Notes: generated by a model not told the origin, from the letters alone. A stretch of 46,830 nt of DNA from Triparma columacea (GCA_030267965.1 BRYA01000294.1:1-46830); one strand, 5' to 3'. Counted from the stretch's first letter, positions 24,190 to 35,959 are shown. Numbers and translations are program-made.

Positions 24190-24962
24190 CTACCTCCTCC
24201 CCCATGCCAAAGGCGTGATGTTCCTCTTTGCCTTTCCGAATGTGACCCTACTCGGCTCTTTGTGTCTGCTGTCGTGCTCCCAGCTCGCCGCCGCCTCCCC
24301 CAGGCAAGTCCCGTACGCGCGGGTGTCGTAGCAGTGAGGACGAGTCTTGATGTGGTCCATATCGTTCAGCATCCCGATGGACATGGTGCCGTAGGACATG
24401 GGCATCTTGGAGAATGCGCCGCGCCCACCAAACTCCTGGGGGATCTCGTCCTTGCAAAATTTAAATGAACAGGAATTGCGGTTCTGGGAGAGGATCTGTT
24501 TGCCCACGGAACGAGTGGCCTTGTAGCGCGAGTAAGTCGAGTCACCCCACTCGACGCTCTTTGTGAGCTCAGTCATTGAGGGAGTGCCACAGTAATCTAG
24601 ACCCTTTCCTCCAGAATGGAACGATGTCTGAGAAGGGGAGGGGGGAACATCGGACGGATTAGGGGTAGAGATGGGAGGCAGATGAGGTTGCATGCGCTAT
24701 ATCCAACTCGTCGCCCTGCCACCCCAACCTCCTCCTCCGCTCTCAGTGGAATTGTTCTTCTCACCTGACTTGGCTTGAAGGACCTCATGAAATCGTCATG
24801 TATCTCACTCTTCCTCCCCGTGCTCCTCGAATCCCGCCCGTTGATATTACCCGACGACTTAATAGGTGAGTAAAAATCAGCATCATTATGACCAATTACC
24901 GCCCGGTGGGCCTGCCTATCGAAGGATGTGTCATGCTCCCCCGTTTTCCCCAGGAACGTCAT
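24190..24962 (-). CDS. Uncharacterised basic protein, 211 aa
   Basis: Two exons, 24962-24765 and 24627-24190, join in phase 0 after FKPSQ (donor GTGAGA, acceptor TCTCAG). The protein is polar, rich in Ser, His, Tyr and Cys, with no signal peptide or membrane helix. Short motifs (GRGAFSKMPMSYGTMSIG, KATRSVGKQILSQNRNS) give the look of small structural or microtubule-associated proteins, but I do not recognise the family. It is head-to-head with the R-SNARE gene, 200 bp between start codons, and its 3' end is 182 bp from CapZ alpha. Confidence 0.65.
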
Positions 24963-25162
24963 CTTGGAAGAGTAGGAAGAAGATACTATGAGCTACCCGT
25001 GGATTTCAGGAACTTTTAGTCGCCTAAGTCGAGCCAAAACACAGGATGAAAAATATCAGTTGTGGCCTGAGCCTTTTTCTCCCACGGAGGAGATTGGTGA
25101 AGAACAACACCCACTTTTTCTACAAACCCCTTTCAACACATCTCCTTCTACCCTCCAAGCCG
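24963..25162. promoter_or_regulatory. Divergent promoter between unknown gene and R-SNARE
   Basis: A 200-bp gap between opposed start codons. It is readable as partial coding frames on both strands, but the SNARE longin domain starts only at 25163. A bidirectional promoter is inferred. Confidence 0.4.
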
Positions 25163-26240
25163 ATGACGATAGTGCTAACGTCAGTATCGAGGTCTTCCTC
25201 AATCCTGGTTACGTTTTGTGCACTGCGTGGGAATCACGAGCTAATTCTCCAAAAGCTCGTTTCGGCATTGGAGGATAAGAACATGGCATTTGATGCTAAA
25301 AGGAAGTGCCAGAAGAAGAAGAAGAAGAAAGGACGGGGCTTGGAGTACCAGGAGCAGTACCAGTCACCAGAGGTATCATCAATTGAGCGCAGAACGATCA
25401 ACTACGATGACAAGCACCTCTTTCACTTGCTCATCGAAAAGGAAAGGTGAGTTTGAGTTTGACTTTGGTCTAGTGTATACACTGGCAGCTGTTCAAACGA
25501 CCCTCGACATATCGCTCACAACCCCTCATCCCCCCCCCCTGTCACCCCCCCTTCCCCACTCTCGCAGCAACGTATCATTAATTTACCTTTGCATGACTTC
25601 TGGGGGCTCGCTCGCTGTGAACTCCCGCGTCTGCTTCAACTACCTTGAGTCAGTTCGCAACATCTTCCTGGCCAAGTTTGGCAAGGCCAAGGCTAGGGTT
25701 GCAAACCCCCACGCAATGAGCAATTCCTTCGGCAAGGAGTTGGAGTCGATGATGCATCGGTGGAATACGGCTCCCCCGGAGATTAACAACGCGGGCATAG
25801 CGAGGGTCGAGGGTAACATCAAGGACCTTAAGAGGGTCGTGCACCACAATATTCAGGAGCTGATAAATCGGGGAGACAAGATTGAGGTCCTGGTTCATAA
25901 ATCAAACGACCTTGAGCAAGGAGCCTCCGTCTTCAAAAAACGATCCGAGATGGTCGCAAAGAAAATGCGCGACCAGAACAGGTTCTACTGGTGAGTTCGG
26001 AACCAGAATATCTTCTAAGGCCATCGATTCACATCCGTCACGCGACCATCCTAACCGCTGTTCGACCCTCTCCCTGCTGCGCTGGCCGCTCTCGCTCGTC
26101 GCAGGCTCCTCCTCATTGGTGTTATCCTATTGGGGGTCGTGTTGCTGACTGTTACGATATGCGGGATCGACCTCGGGCAGTGTCGCGATGTGAATGGCAG
26201 CAGGCGGGTTTTTGGCAGGCGGGTTTTGTTATCATTGTAA
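25163..26240 (+). CDS. VAMP7-like longin R-SNARE, 280 aa
   Basis: Exons 25163-25446, 25568-25990 and 26105-26240 join in phase 2. The N-terminal longin domain begins MTIVLTSVSRSSSILV and continues through FHLLIEKE to SLIYLCMTSGG. It carries an unusual insertion with a six-lysine run near residues 53-58. The SNARE motif runs from ARVEGNIKDLKRVVHHNI to MVAKKMRDQNRFYW, with the expected zero-layer Arg in NRGDKIE. A C-terminal anchor follows (LLLIGVILLGVVLLTVTI), then a short basic lumenal tail. The protein would drive fusion at endosomal, vacuolar or plasma membranes. I chose ATG 25163 because the longin strand begins there; upstream ATGs would add non-family sequence. Its 3' end is 45 bp from the convergent coiled-coil gene. 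Confidence 0.9.
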
Positions 26241-26285
26241 GTTAAGACAATTTCATTTGGAACAATATTCTCATGCATTATTTGA

Positions 26286-29200
26286 TCATCCACCTTTCTT
26301 GCTCGACGTTCGCACGTACTCTTGGTAGAAACTTCGAGGCATCCAAGCAGCTGCCATGCTCCTGTCACTCCAAGTCTTCCCCATGGCAGCTTCGTCTAAC
26401 CCAGTCACTTCATTTGGGTACATGGCTGCTGCTTGGGGGGGGTAGGAGAACGGCTGCTTGTTCAGGAGGCTTGAGTATTGCAGGAAATAGTGTCCTCCCC
26501 CTCCTCCCACGCCATCCGCCATTGCCCCAATCGACTCTGCCTGTTTCCTCGCAGTCTCCTCAGCTTGCCTGTCCAGGCTGAGGCTTTCTCTCCTTGATGC
26601 TTTCTTAACAGCATCTTTCTTCAACTTGGCGTCGAGGATCTCGGATATTCTCGCATCAACGTCGTCAAAGAATGGCGAATTCACAGAGGAATCAGAGTCG
26701 TTTGACGAGACTTCATCCCAGCTGGCCGGTTGAACTGTGGGTTTTGGTGGGGAGTAGGCACGGTGATCCTTCTTCTTCTTCTTCTTCTTCTTCTTTTTCG
26801 TTTTCTCAGCCTTTTGGTGCTTTTCGGACTTCCCCCCCTTTCCCCTCTTCTCCTTCTCCTTCTCCTTCCTCCTCTTCTTTTTCTTCTTGGCCTTCATTAC
26901 ACCTTCGTCCTCGTCGTCATCGTCCTCCTCTTCTTCTTCCTCCTCCTCCTCCTCCTCACTATCGCTCTCATCATCTTCCTCAACCCCTCCCTCCTTCCCC
27001 CCCCCGGGACTCTCCCCCAAATTGTCAAGGACAATGTTCTCCAGCTTCATTTGCCTAATGAGCATCTCCTTTTTCTCCTTCCTCAGTTCCTCATTGATCT
27101 TGTCCGTGCTGCTTGCCACGAGTTTTCCCGCAACCTGCTCAATCCACGACATATGCTCCTTGACTTTGATGTCGTTATTCACTTCCTTGAGGGCCTCCCT
27201 TTTCCTATCGACCTCCACCCTACTCACTTCGACATCGGCCTCCTTCCGCCTTAAGTCCTCCTCTTTCACCCGGATCTTTTTGAGTGATTCATCCACCTCG
27301 AGCTTAAGGGACCTTATTACTTCCTCGAAGTCGCCCTTATGCTTGGACAGCTTCGTCTCATAGTCGAACGCCAGCTTTTGCTTCAGCGTAGCCACTTCGC
27401 CCTTGTGATGGCTCGAGTACTTGTCACTTAAGGACGTCATCTCCCTTCCCATGTCGATCGCGAAGCCCTCCTGAAGGTTCTTAATGTGCTTCTCTCTCTC
27501 CTTCTCCATTAGGTCCCTTTCGGCAGCCAACCTCATCTCGAATCCCCTCTCCATCTCCTTCCTCACGGCATCTTCCCTCTTCTTACTCTCTGCCTCCCAC
27601 GTCTGGACCACCTCCACGAGCTGCTGCTGCACCTGCAACCTCTCGGACGCCTGTGCTTGCTTGACCTTGCCCATAGCCTCCTGCAGTTCTAAGTACGACC
27701 TCTTCTCCGACTGCAGCTCGGCGGTGAGGTTCCCTAGCTGGTGCTTATAGTTGTCCCTCTCGCTTTCCATCTCCCTCTCCCTCTGCTTGAGGGCCCTCTG
27801 ATTCTCCGTGTCTCTCTCGTAAACCTTTTGCTCGCACTCAAGAATGGACGTCTTGAGCTTATGGTTCATTTCACTCTCGGCAAAAGCAAGTTTTTCCTCG
27901 AGTTCAAGTCTCTGCAACGAGCGAAGGTGACGAATTTTTCGGTTAGAATTCTTACGTTGGACGCTCACGATATCGTTGTGCTGATTTGGGATTTTTTGCC
28001 CTTCTCTCACCTCCCTCTTGAATCTCGTTTCCATGCTCAGCACCTTCTCAGCCGCTTCACTCTCGACCTTTTGCTTCTGCTCCCTCAACCTATCCTCATG
28101 CTGGGCGAGGATTCTTTCCAGGTGGCCATCGGAGTTGGTGGTGACGTCCTGCATGCGCGCGTGACTCTCCTTGAGGAGCTCTGTCAAATGAATTACCTCT
28201 GCCTCCGAGTCAAGCGTGCGGCGGAGCAGATCTCGGATCTCGACCTGCAGCACTTGGAGCAGTTGGCGTTCCTGCTCGGGACCGTGCTTGGCGCGCCTGA
28301 GAAATCTACCCAAATAACCAGCAATTCTTTCGTCCACGGCCCTGAACTCCCTGCCGTACTTCTCTGATATACTGGCCATGTGAATTTGGAGCCTCTGTTC
28401 GTGGCTTTGCTGGTTATAGAGATGCGAGTAGGGGGACTGTCCATACGTGAAATGGTTCATCTCCGGGGCGTCGTGGGTGGTGCGGGAGGCGAAAGCTGGC
28501 ACGTCAGGTCTCGAGGAATAGTACTGCCTTTCAACTTTTTCGTCCTACGATGAGCAATGCGAATTGCGACGAGGTTTGCGATCGTTGGTTAGTATGGTCT
28601 GTATCGTTATCACGGCACTTTTTCGCTTCTCCTCTATTCTCACCTGCAGCCTGTCTGTGGCTGCGGCAGTGGCTGCAGCGGTCACTGTCGTGGAATGGCG
28701 GTGATCCACAGGGGGGTGGTCCCCAGCCGGCTTTTCGGCAGTACTAGCTACTGTACTGCTTGGGGCGTACTTCAACGACGAGTACTGAAGCTCTGGCTGC
28801 TCGATGCGTCTCGAAAGGCTCTTGTTCACGCTGGCAAATATACTACCGTTGTTAGAGACAAGAGACGACTGGTTCGTTACGTGAAGCTTGCTACTAGAAG
28901 CAGATATGTCGGAATTGTTAATCCTGAGGCCAGTGGAGGATGGAGGCGGGGGCGTGAGAGGCTGCCTCGCCTGAGGAACGGAGGCCCTGCGATAAACGAT
29001 GCGAATTGTAAATTGGACAAGGGTGATGAGTGAGAATATAGGAGTGGTGCGTTGGGTGATCGTCTCCTGAAATTCGCTACATGACATGCCCTCCCTCACC
29101 TCATGATGCTCTGGTACCTCGCCCTGTCTGCGTCGTCCATTCCCTGAGAAGAGCTGGGAGAGCTCGGCTGGGACAACCCGTAAGAGTTGTTTGCAGGGTG

Positions 29201-29500
29201 GTGGGGGGAGAGAGGCGGCTTGGTTGAGGAGTCTTCCTGTGGCAGTTGATTCCGATCGTTGTTGCTGGGTGGTGGTTCAGGGTTAGACACGGGATTTGCG
29301 CTACCCACTGAAGGCTCCCCATGTTCGTTTCTATTCGCGTAGCTACTGCGATACTCTGCCAGCCCGTTGAGGGCCACCTCACTGATGGACTCCTGGATGG
29401 ATCGAGGCCGAGGAAGGGAGGCTTGAGTGAAGGTTGACTGGGGAGTAGGGGGAGGCGGAGGAGCGGGCAGCGACGCATCGGAAGAATCAGAGGACGTCAT
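26286..29500 (-). CDS. Large coiled-coil protein with acidic and polylysine tracts, 967 aa
   Basis: Exons 29500-29100, 28986-28644, 28544-28011 and 27911-26286 join in phase. The first two exons encode a Pro/Ser/Asn-rich, probably disordered N-terminus. Residues about 270-690 are a long heptad-rich coiled coil (ERDTENQRALKQREREMESE and similar). Near 745 a run of about 20 Glu/Asp is followed by Lys-rich runs around 770-810. The C-terminus has a Tyr/Met-rich segment. It is probably a cytoskeletal, centrosomal or flagellar scaffold; no named family is recognised. The last intron (28010-27912) is 99 nt with no stop in frame, so a 1,000-aa form is possible if it is retained. Confidence 0.75.
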
Positions 29501-29746
29501 TCGGAGGGTGAAGGGGCGGCAGGAGACGGGGGGTGGTGATGATTGCTATGTTTTGCAAAAACCAGAAACGGTGACTTTGTTTTGTGTGTGAGAAAGAACT
29601 TTGGCACTTTGGCTTCCTTTGGCCCATTTTTCTTTTCAAAGGGGAGTGAAAATGTATATGGCGCGTTCAAAAAATAATTCATTTAGTTAGGGAGAATCCC
29701 GTCCCCACCCCCTTAATTTTCCTCCCTCTCCAAAGCCCCCTCAAGG
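29501..29746. other. Short spacer between two minus-strand genes
   Basis: Some 246 bp lie between the POR stop codon and the coiled-coil gene's start codon. It would hold the POR 3' UTR and the downstream promoter. No element is recognised. Confidence 0.3.
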
Positions 29747-31232
29747 CTAAGGTCCATCTGGCAGGATCTCCTTGTCTTTCAACCCCGCCAGCTTGCAGCT
29801 CAGGTCAAAGACCTTCTTTGCTGTCTCCCTATCCTGGACGGCGTCGCTTTGTTGGTTCTCGAATATCTCCCCTCCTGCACCTCCTGCCCCCTTGGGCTTC
29901 CCGCTGGCATCATAGCGGCCGACGGTCTGCGCTCCTCCGTTCCACGACCAGTAAACGCCAGACTTGGCGCAGATAGGGTCGTCGACGACCTGGGCGAGCC
30001 TCTCGCCGGCCTCCTCCTCCCCGACGTAGCCTCCGGTTACGTACTTCATGAAGAGGGGGAAGATCTTCCTAAACCACTGTCTCTTCTCTCGGAAGAGCTG
30101 GGTCTCCGCGATGCAACCGGGGTACATTGAGGAGAATGTGACGCCGGTCTTCTTGTGGTAGCGGCGATGGAGCTCCGAAACGGTCATCATGTTCATTACC
30201 TTGGAGTCTTTGTAGGCCTTGGCGCCGTCGTACTTCTTTCCATCCATCATGGCAATGGGCTTCTGAGCGCCCTGTTCCATGCCCTTGAGGAGGCCGAGGT
30301 CAGCCTTGGGGTAGACGAGGCCGCCGCCGACGGTGTTGGTGTTGCCAGTGATGGAGCCCACGATGATGCACCTGGCACCCTTGGCCTTTTGCATGTCGGG
30401 GATGAGGAGCTGCGTGAGGAGGAAGTGGCCAAGGTGGTTGACGCCCATGCTCATCTCGTAGCCGTCGTCAGTCCAGGAAGGCTTGGGATCCTTGGGGAGG
30501 TAGACGGCCGCATTGCAGACGAGGTGGGTCAGAGGGCGGGCGGACTTGAACGCCTTGAGGTTGGCAACAAAGTCACGCACTGACTGCAGTGAGGCAAGCT
30601 CCAGCTATGAACGATGATCGGCGACAAAGCGGAGCGGAGGGGAGGCAAATGGAAGGTGAAAGTGGGTCAGAACTAGTACTTCGCTCCTCCTTGCGACGCT
30701 TTTCATCACTTCTTGTCAATTCTCACCTTCATCACAGTGTAGGAGTTGTCAGGGAACTTGTACTTCTTCGCGACGGCCTTCCCCTTTTCAACATCGCGGA
30801 CAGCCATGACGACAAAGTAGTTGCCGTTATTGCAGAGAGCCCTGGCGCACTCACGACCCAGGCCTGAACTGGCACCAGTAACCACCACCAACTTGCGAAG
30901 GCCAATCTTGATGCCGCCGAGAATCTTGGGAGCCTCACTATCCTTCTGCTTTTCGTATATCGGAGGGGGAAGCCTGCAACGAGCGGGCAATCACGGCAGC
31001 GGTTGAGGTTAGAAAATAAAAACAGCCTTGTCTCTGCTTCAATCATCTTCACTCACATATCGAACTCAAGGCTCATCTTCACTGGAGTTAAGGGCTTCGT
31101 CGTGGCAGTTGCAGTACGAGCAAGGCTAGACATGGGATTTACGAAGGAATGAGAGACGTTTACACAAATGGCAAGGCATAAAAATGTAAGAAGAAGGCAC
31201 TTTGGGCCGAGGTCAGCACGAGAAAACATCAT
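29747..31232 (-). CDS. POR: Light-dependent protochlorophyllide oxidoreductase, plastid-targeted, 426 aa
   Basis: Exons 31232-31057, 30973-30727 and 30604-29747. The enzyme reduces protochlorophyllide to chlorophyllide with NADPH and light, an essential step of chlorophyll synthesis. The SDR fold is explicit: [15 protein letters not shown] (about 91-105), HLVCNAAVY, and the catalytic Tyr272/Lys276 in AYKDSK. Family blocks include [15 protein letters not shown] and [19 protein letters not shown] start at the ATGATG at 31232, not the in-frame ATG at 31133: the extra 33 residues supply a signal peptide ([18 protein letters not shown]) followed by F, the bipartite presequence expected for a complex plastid. 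CstF-64 diverges 200 bp away. Confidence 0.95.
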
Positions 31233-31432
31233 CTATACTCAATGTATATTCAATGTAGGGGGATCAATTTTCACAGACACTGTGTAAAGTCGTTTGTTAG
31301 GCACGCTACAATCTAAATGGTGTTGTGTTTGTGAATAACAAGTTCCACAAGACAATATAGCTGGCTATAGCTGTGTCTGTGGGCTCCTCCAGCAGGGGGC
31401 GGACAAAAAGAGAGCCTGTGGCCAAATCTTCA
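31233..31432. promoter_or_regulatory. Divergent POR / CstF-64 promoter region
   Basis: There are 200 bp between opposed start codons. On the plus side a five-codon upstream reading frame (ATG at about 31318, stop TGA) precedes CstF-64 and could dampen its translation. No light-responsive element can be named from sequence alone. Confidence 0.4.
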
Positions 31433-32581
31433 ATGGTTAATGATGGCAGTAATACAAAGAATGACTGCTTCGTGGGGAATCTCTCATTTGACACGTCGGA
31501 GCAGGTAAGATACGGTAACGATTGGTTTGGCTTCTTTTTGACGGCTCCCCCCCCGTTTGCCGGTCTGCAAACATGTTGGTTTTTGAGGCAGAAAGAGGGA
31601 TCAACGCACCTTCTCCTCATCCCAAGCCCATATCACTCTCTTTCAGGATTTACACAGGATGTTCTCCGAGTGTGGACCGATTCAGCACATTAAAATGATG
31701 ACGGAACCTGATGGGAAGTCGAGGGGCTTTGCCTTTGTTGAATACGGAGATCCGAACCACGCGCTGGGGGCGATTAGGAATTTGAACGGCCTCGAGCTGA
31801 ACGGGAGGACGCTTAGGGTTAATTACAGCAACAACAGTCACCTTGAGGGGCTCGCTTCCAAGCTAGGTTTGGACATGAGCAGGGACAAGCTCAACGAGAA
31901 GACCAACATGATGAAGGACGCGGCCCACGGAAGCAAGAAGAGGCGCGACGGGGGCGACGACAACTATGACAATGTGGATCGGGTCGCCCAGGCGGTCCTG
32001 TCCCTCACCAAGCAGGAAATGTACACCATCTTGTCCGAGCTCAAGGTCATGGCGAGCAAGGACATCGAGGAGGCCAGGTCACTGCTCACGAGCCACCCCC
32101 AGCTGCCCGAGGCCGTGCTACACTGCATGAGCAAGATGGAGATGATCAAGACCCCCCTGCCCCAGCTTCTCAACGTCGCCAACTCCATGGCGAACCCCTC
32201 CGCTAGGCCCCCCGCCCAACCCGCGATGCCGATGCACCCTCCTGCCTTCGCCCCCCCCCCCCAGTTCGCCCCCCCTCNNNNNNNNNNNNNNNNNNNNNNN
32301 NNNNNNNNNCCCAGTTCGCCCCCCCCCCCCAATTTGCCCCCCCCCCCTCCCACCAGCCTCTTCCCCCCCCCTCCGCCGACCCGAGGATGCGCGACCCCCG
32401 CATGGCAATGGCTCCCCCCCCCCCACCGCCCGGTCAGTACCCAAGCATAAACGGGATCGACGACAGCCTAATCCAACAGGTGATGTCCCTGTCAGACCAG
32501 CAGATAAAGGAGCTCCCGTCCGACAAGCAGGGGCCTATCATGCAGCTAAGGCAGCAGGTTATGCAGCTCATGCGGAGATGA
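31433..32581 (+). CDS. CSTF2: Cleavage stimulation factor subunit 2 (CstF-64)
   Basis: Exons 31433-31504 and 31647-32581. The product binds the GU-rich element downstream of poly(A) sites. The RRM has RNP2 CFVGNLSF in exon 1 and RNP1 KSRGFAFVEY in exon 2. The hinge that contacts CstF-77/symplekin follows (VAQAVLSLTKQEMYTILSEL to ARSLLTSHPQLPEAVLHCMS), then a Pro-rich linker. The C-terminal three-helix domain that binds Pcf11-type partners is DDSLIQQVMSLSDQQIKELP to the end. The 32-N gap (32278-32309) sits in repeated QFAPPPP coding DNA. QFAP units on both sides are in clear frames that differ by two, so the true gap is 1 mod 3 and the gene need not be broken. Confidence 0.95.
32278..32309. 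other. Assembly gap (32 N) in Pro-rich CstF-64 coding repeat
   Basis: A run of N lies between copies of a C-rich QFAP-coding repeat. Reading frames left (CAG at 32262) and right (CAG at 32312) are 50 nt apart, not a multiple of three, so the gap length is arbitrary. Confidence 0.95.
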
Positions 32582-32701
32582 AAAGGGGGAGGGAGGGTAA
32601 TAAAAGAACGTCTGCTTCCAATATCGACAATGTATGCGGAGACTATATTTTTAGACAAATTAAACAATGTTGAGAAAGTATTCATTGTGGATTGGACCTC
32701 T

Positions 32702-35462
32702 TCATGCGTTGTACCCGTTCATGTTCCTCTGCAGCCAGTCGTACGTGCTCGTCCCGTAGCTATTAAGCGACGTTTCAACCAGCCCCCCCACAAATGCCTT
32801 GAGGTCCCTCCTAATCCTCAGCCTCCCCCTCACGCCCTCCGCTACTAGCTTAGCCCGCCGTCGCTCGGGGAGGGAGTTTAGCGTCTGACCGAGGACCAGA
32901 AGTCCGCTCTCGATAATCGCGCATATTGCTGGCGAGTGCATGCTTGCGGCCCTGAAGCCCCTCTCGAACCTTTCGCAGAACTCCGCCCCCCTCCCCCCCC
33001 ACCCTCCGATCACGTCCCACACCTCCTTGGTCAGCTTGAAGGCCTGGGACTCCTGGAACACGGGGATCCGACCCATCTTGGGGACGTCGCCGAGGACGTA
33101 GCCGAAGTCTATGTGGATTATTGAACCGTCGCGGGCGAGGAGGATGTTGGCGTTGTGCCTGTCCTTAACCTGGAGGATATAGCAGAGAAGGCTGGGAAAA
33201 GTGGCTGGGTGAGAACGTTCATCATCGGCAATAAATTGTAAGGTCGTAATAACTTCGCTTCTCGTTGTTGTCCGTCTTACCTATACCCCACGAGGCTCTT
33301 GATGAATTTGTCCTGCGCAATAAGGAACTCCTTGCTCTCCCCCCCCCCATACGCTCCCTCAAAGAATTCCCTCAGTGTCCCGTACCCCGCCTTCTGGTAC
33401 ATTTCCTTCGCCTCGCTCAGGCTGACCGTGTCCGGCACGCACTCAAGTATCCCCTCGTCCTCCCCCGTGCACATTATCGTGTATGGCTTGAAGGTACCTT
33501 CCTCCAAAACTAGGAGGTCGGAAAGACGATGGAGGACCTGCATTACGAGGGCCTCACGACGCACGTCCTCACCCTTCTTTACAACGTACTTCTCGTACCT
33601 CCACCCCGGGTAGGATCCCCAGGGTGAGCGTTTGCGGATAGCGTCTGACAAGGCTTGTGAAGACGGACCAAAAACAAGGTCCAGAAGTTCAGAGCCCTTT
33701 GGTCGTCTGTCAACAGGAGCGGGGGAGGGGGGGGACGAGACCGGCCGGGGGGACGCGGTGGTGTGGGGGTGCACCTGCTGAGGCTGCGGCGGTACGGGCG
33801 CGTTGTACGAGCCTTGGAATCCGTTATCGAATTCGCGCGCTTCGGTAGGGGCGGTGGAGGGATGTTGCGAATTGTTGCTGCTATAAGTGCCGTCGTAGTT
33901 GTGGCCGGCGTTGTTGTAGCCGGCGTTGTTGTAGGCGTCGTTATTGTATCCGGCGTTGTTGTATCCGTCGTTGTTGTATCCATGGTTATTAAATCCATCA
34001 TGTCCCTGCCCCCCTTCGTTATCTCCTCCCCCCCTGCTGTTGATCCCTTTGTTACTACTATCCTCCCCCTCTTCCTCTCCTATCTTCCCCTCCCTCTCCT
34101 TCTCTTCCTCCTCCCCCCCTGACCCCTTATTCCATACCTTAGACATAACCTCGTCAACACCCCAACCACCCTTCCTCCAACCGGCCCAATCAACCACCTC
34201 AACACCAACCATCCAAGGACACCTCTCACGACTACTAAGCGGCTTACACTGAGTATACATATACATGCGTTTGTGTGTGTGAGTTAGCTAAAACATAACC
34301 CCCCTCCCTTCCAATCAATGTTCCCCCCCCCCCGTTCCCCCCTCCCGTTCTCTTACCTCCTCCTCAACAATGTTAACAACGACCTTGTTAGGACCCCCGC
34401 CGCCCATGGGTCTAACAAGCATCAAAGGGTGCCCGTACATACCCTCTGTGTAGGGCGTACTCCTGTCCCACTCGAAGCTGTTGTCGGGTGTGTGGGGGGG
34501 GGGGGTTGGGGAGGGTTAGTATTTTTCTTCGAACCGCTTTTCTGAGTTATGTTTTCTTCGACCATGTCATCTTCTAACTTAACCGATAGTTCTCTCTCCC
34601 CCCCCCCACCTTTATTTAGTTCTCACCTAAACTCCATCCCGCATCCCGTCCTCCTTCTTCTTTCCAGCCCTTCATTAATCCCCCTAACCGCCTCCCTCAG
34701 TACTTCATTCCTCCCTCCATTCCTAACCGTAGTCCTCACGCCTTTAGCAAGTCTCTCACATACCCCAGTAAGCATGCCTAAAAACACCATCCCATCACCT
34801 ATATCCTCAACCCTCATTCTAACAGAGTCATCACCACCTTTCAATACTCCCTCATCTCCGTCAACTTTTCTAAAGTCGCTAGAGTCGGTAAACCCACCTT
34901 TAGCAGTAGCATCTTCAACTCTTCTCAGACACTCGTAAACATACCTTTTCTCCCTCCCCCACATCCCTAATCTTTTAAATCCCTCCTCCCCTCTAACGAT
35001 AAAAATACACCCACGTCTCTCACATACGTCACGACCGGCACGACCGAGCATAGACTCTAATGCGTAACATGAATTAACACCGAATATAAACGGATCTTGA
35101 GAACACATTGTTAGGATGTAATTATGGTAGAGTGAATTAGGGGGGAAGGATGGCATTAACGATAATAGTTGAGGGATGTAACGGGAACGTTGATTTGAGG
35201 TTGTTGGTGTGTTGTTTGACGATGGGGGTGGGGGGTAGGTTGGGAATGGTGAATTAGATGTGGGGGGAGGGAGGATATCATCCTCCTCCGAGATGCAGTA
35301 TTCTGCTGTTATTGTGTCGACCATTTGGAGGAGTAAGGCATCTTGAGTTGAGGTTGGGACGAAGGAACATTGGGATAGGACTTGGTTCTCGAAGGGGGTT
35401 AAGGTGGGGTTGGGGAGAGGGAGAGGGGAAGGGGTTAAGAGGAGACGGGAGAGGTAGAGGAT
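32702..35462 (-). CDS. Phosphatidylinositol 4-kinase, beta type (5' exons unresolved)
   Basis: Supported exons are 35462-34627, 34477-34357, 34248-33281 and 33191-32702, all in phase, giving 804 aa. The first encodes a lipid-kinase helical domain (ILYLSRLLL; YIPQLLSLM; CSQDPFIFGVNSCYALESML). The N-lobe starts around SPWGSYPGWRYEKYVVKKGEDVRREALVMQ (read as two shorter blocks). The catalytic loop is KDRHNANILL and the metal-binding motif HIDFGYVLG; GYSLLCYILQ before it matches PI4KB closely. PI4KB makes PI4P at the Golgi. A GYNND/GYNNA repeat forms a disordered insert. The true start is upstream: ATG 35842 with a 10-codon exon and GTGAGT donor is a candidate, but I cannot link it cleanly. Confidence 0.88.
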
Positions 35463-35959
35463 CTGGAGGTAGGAGAGGAGAGGAGGGAGGGAGGGAGGGG
35501 GTTAGAAAGAGAGAGAGGGGACGTAGGTTGTAAGGAAGTTATGAGTTGGGGTATTGTAGGTTTTTTGGAGCCAACGCAAGTCGTAGAACGACGCATGCGT
35601 GTTTTATGCAGCATGGGGTGGTTTGGATGTGGTTTGTAGGTGGAAGTGAGGTGATGAATTTGCTCTTTTAAGGCAATTTGAGATATTTGATGCGCACTAC
35701 GTGGTATGTGAATAGTATAAGATCTGAAATCTATTCAAATAATGCAGTTCTACGCGTATATAGGTATAATATTTGTTAAGAGTAGTTTGATCGACATCAG
35801 CCAGAGACTCACTTTTGACAGGAATAGCCATGTAGGCGCCATTCTAATTGGATATTCGACCGTTCAATGTCTTCTTAATGTGTATAGTGTAAGTAGTGTA
35901 GTCAAATAAGTTATATTGATTGATTTGGGAGTGGGGATTGAGGGACTCCCAGAAAGTGG
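34565..35959. repeat. Segmental duplication, copy 1 (part of the intact PI4K gene)
   Basis: About 1.4 kb spanning the PI4K helical-domain exon, upstream exon candidate and promoter side. It recurs in the same orientation at 37733-39115 with near-identity. The left edge lies in the intron just after the 34627 donor; the right edge ends at CTCCCAGAAAGTGG. Confidence 0.93.

Noticed and set aside
26730..27254. Open plus-strand frame with long Leu/Phe runs
   Set aside because: Antisense of the Lys/Glu codons of the coiled-coil gene; the hydrophobicity is an artefact.
31131..31133. POR start at the ATG giving [12 protein letters not shown]
   Set aside because: Upstream in-frame ATGATG adds a complete signal peptide and S|F site.
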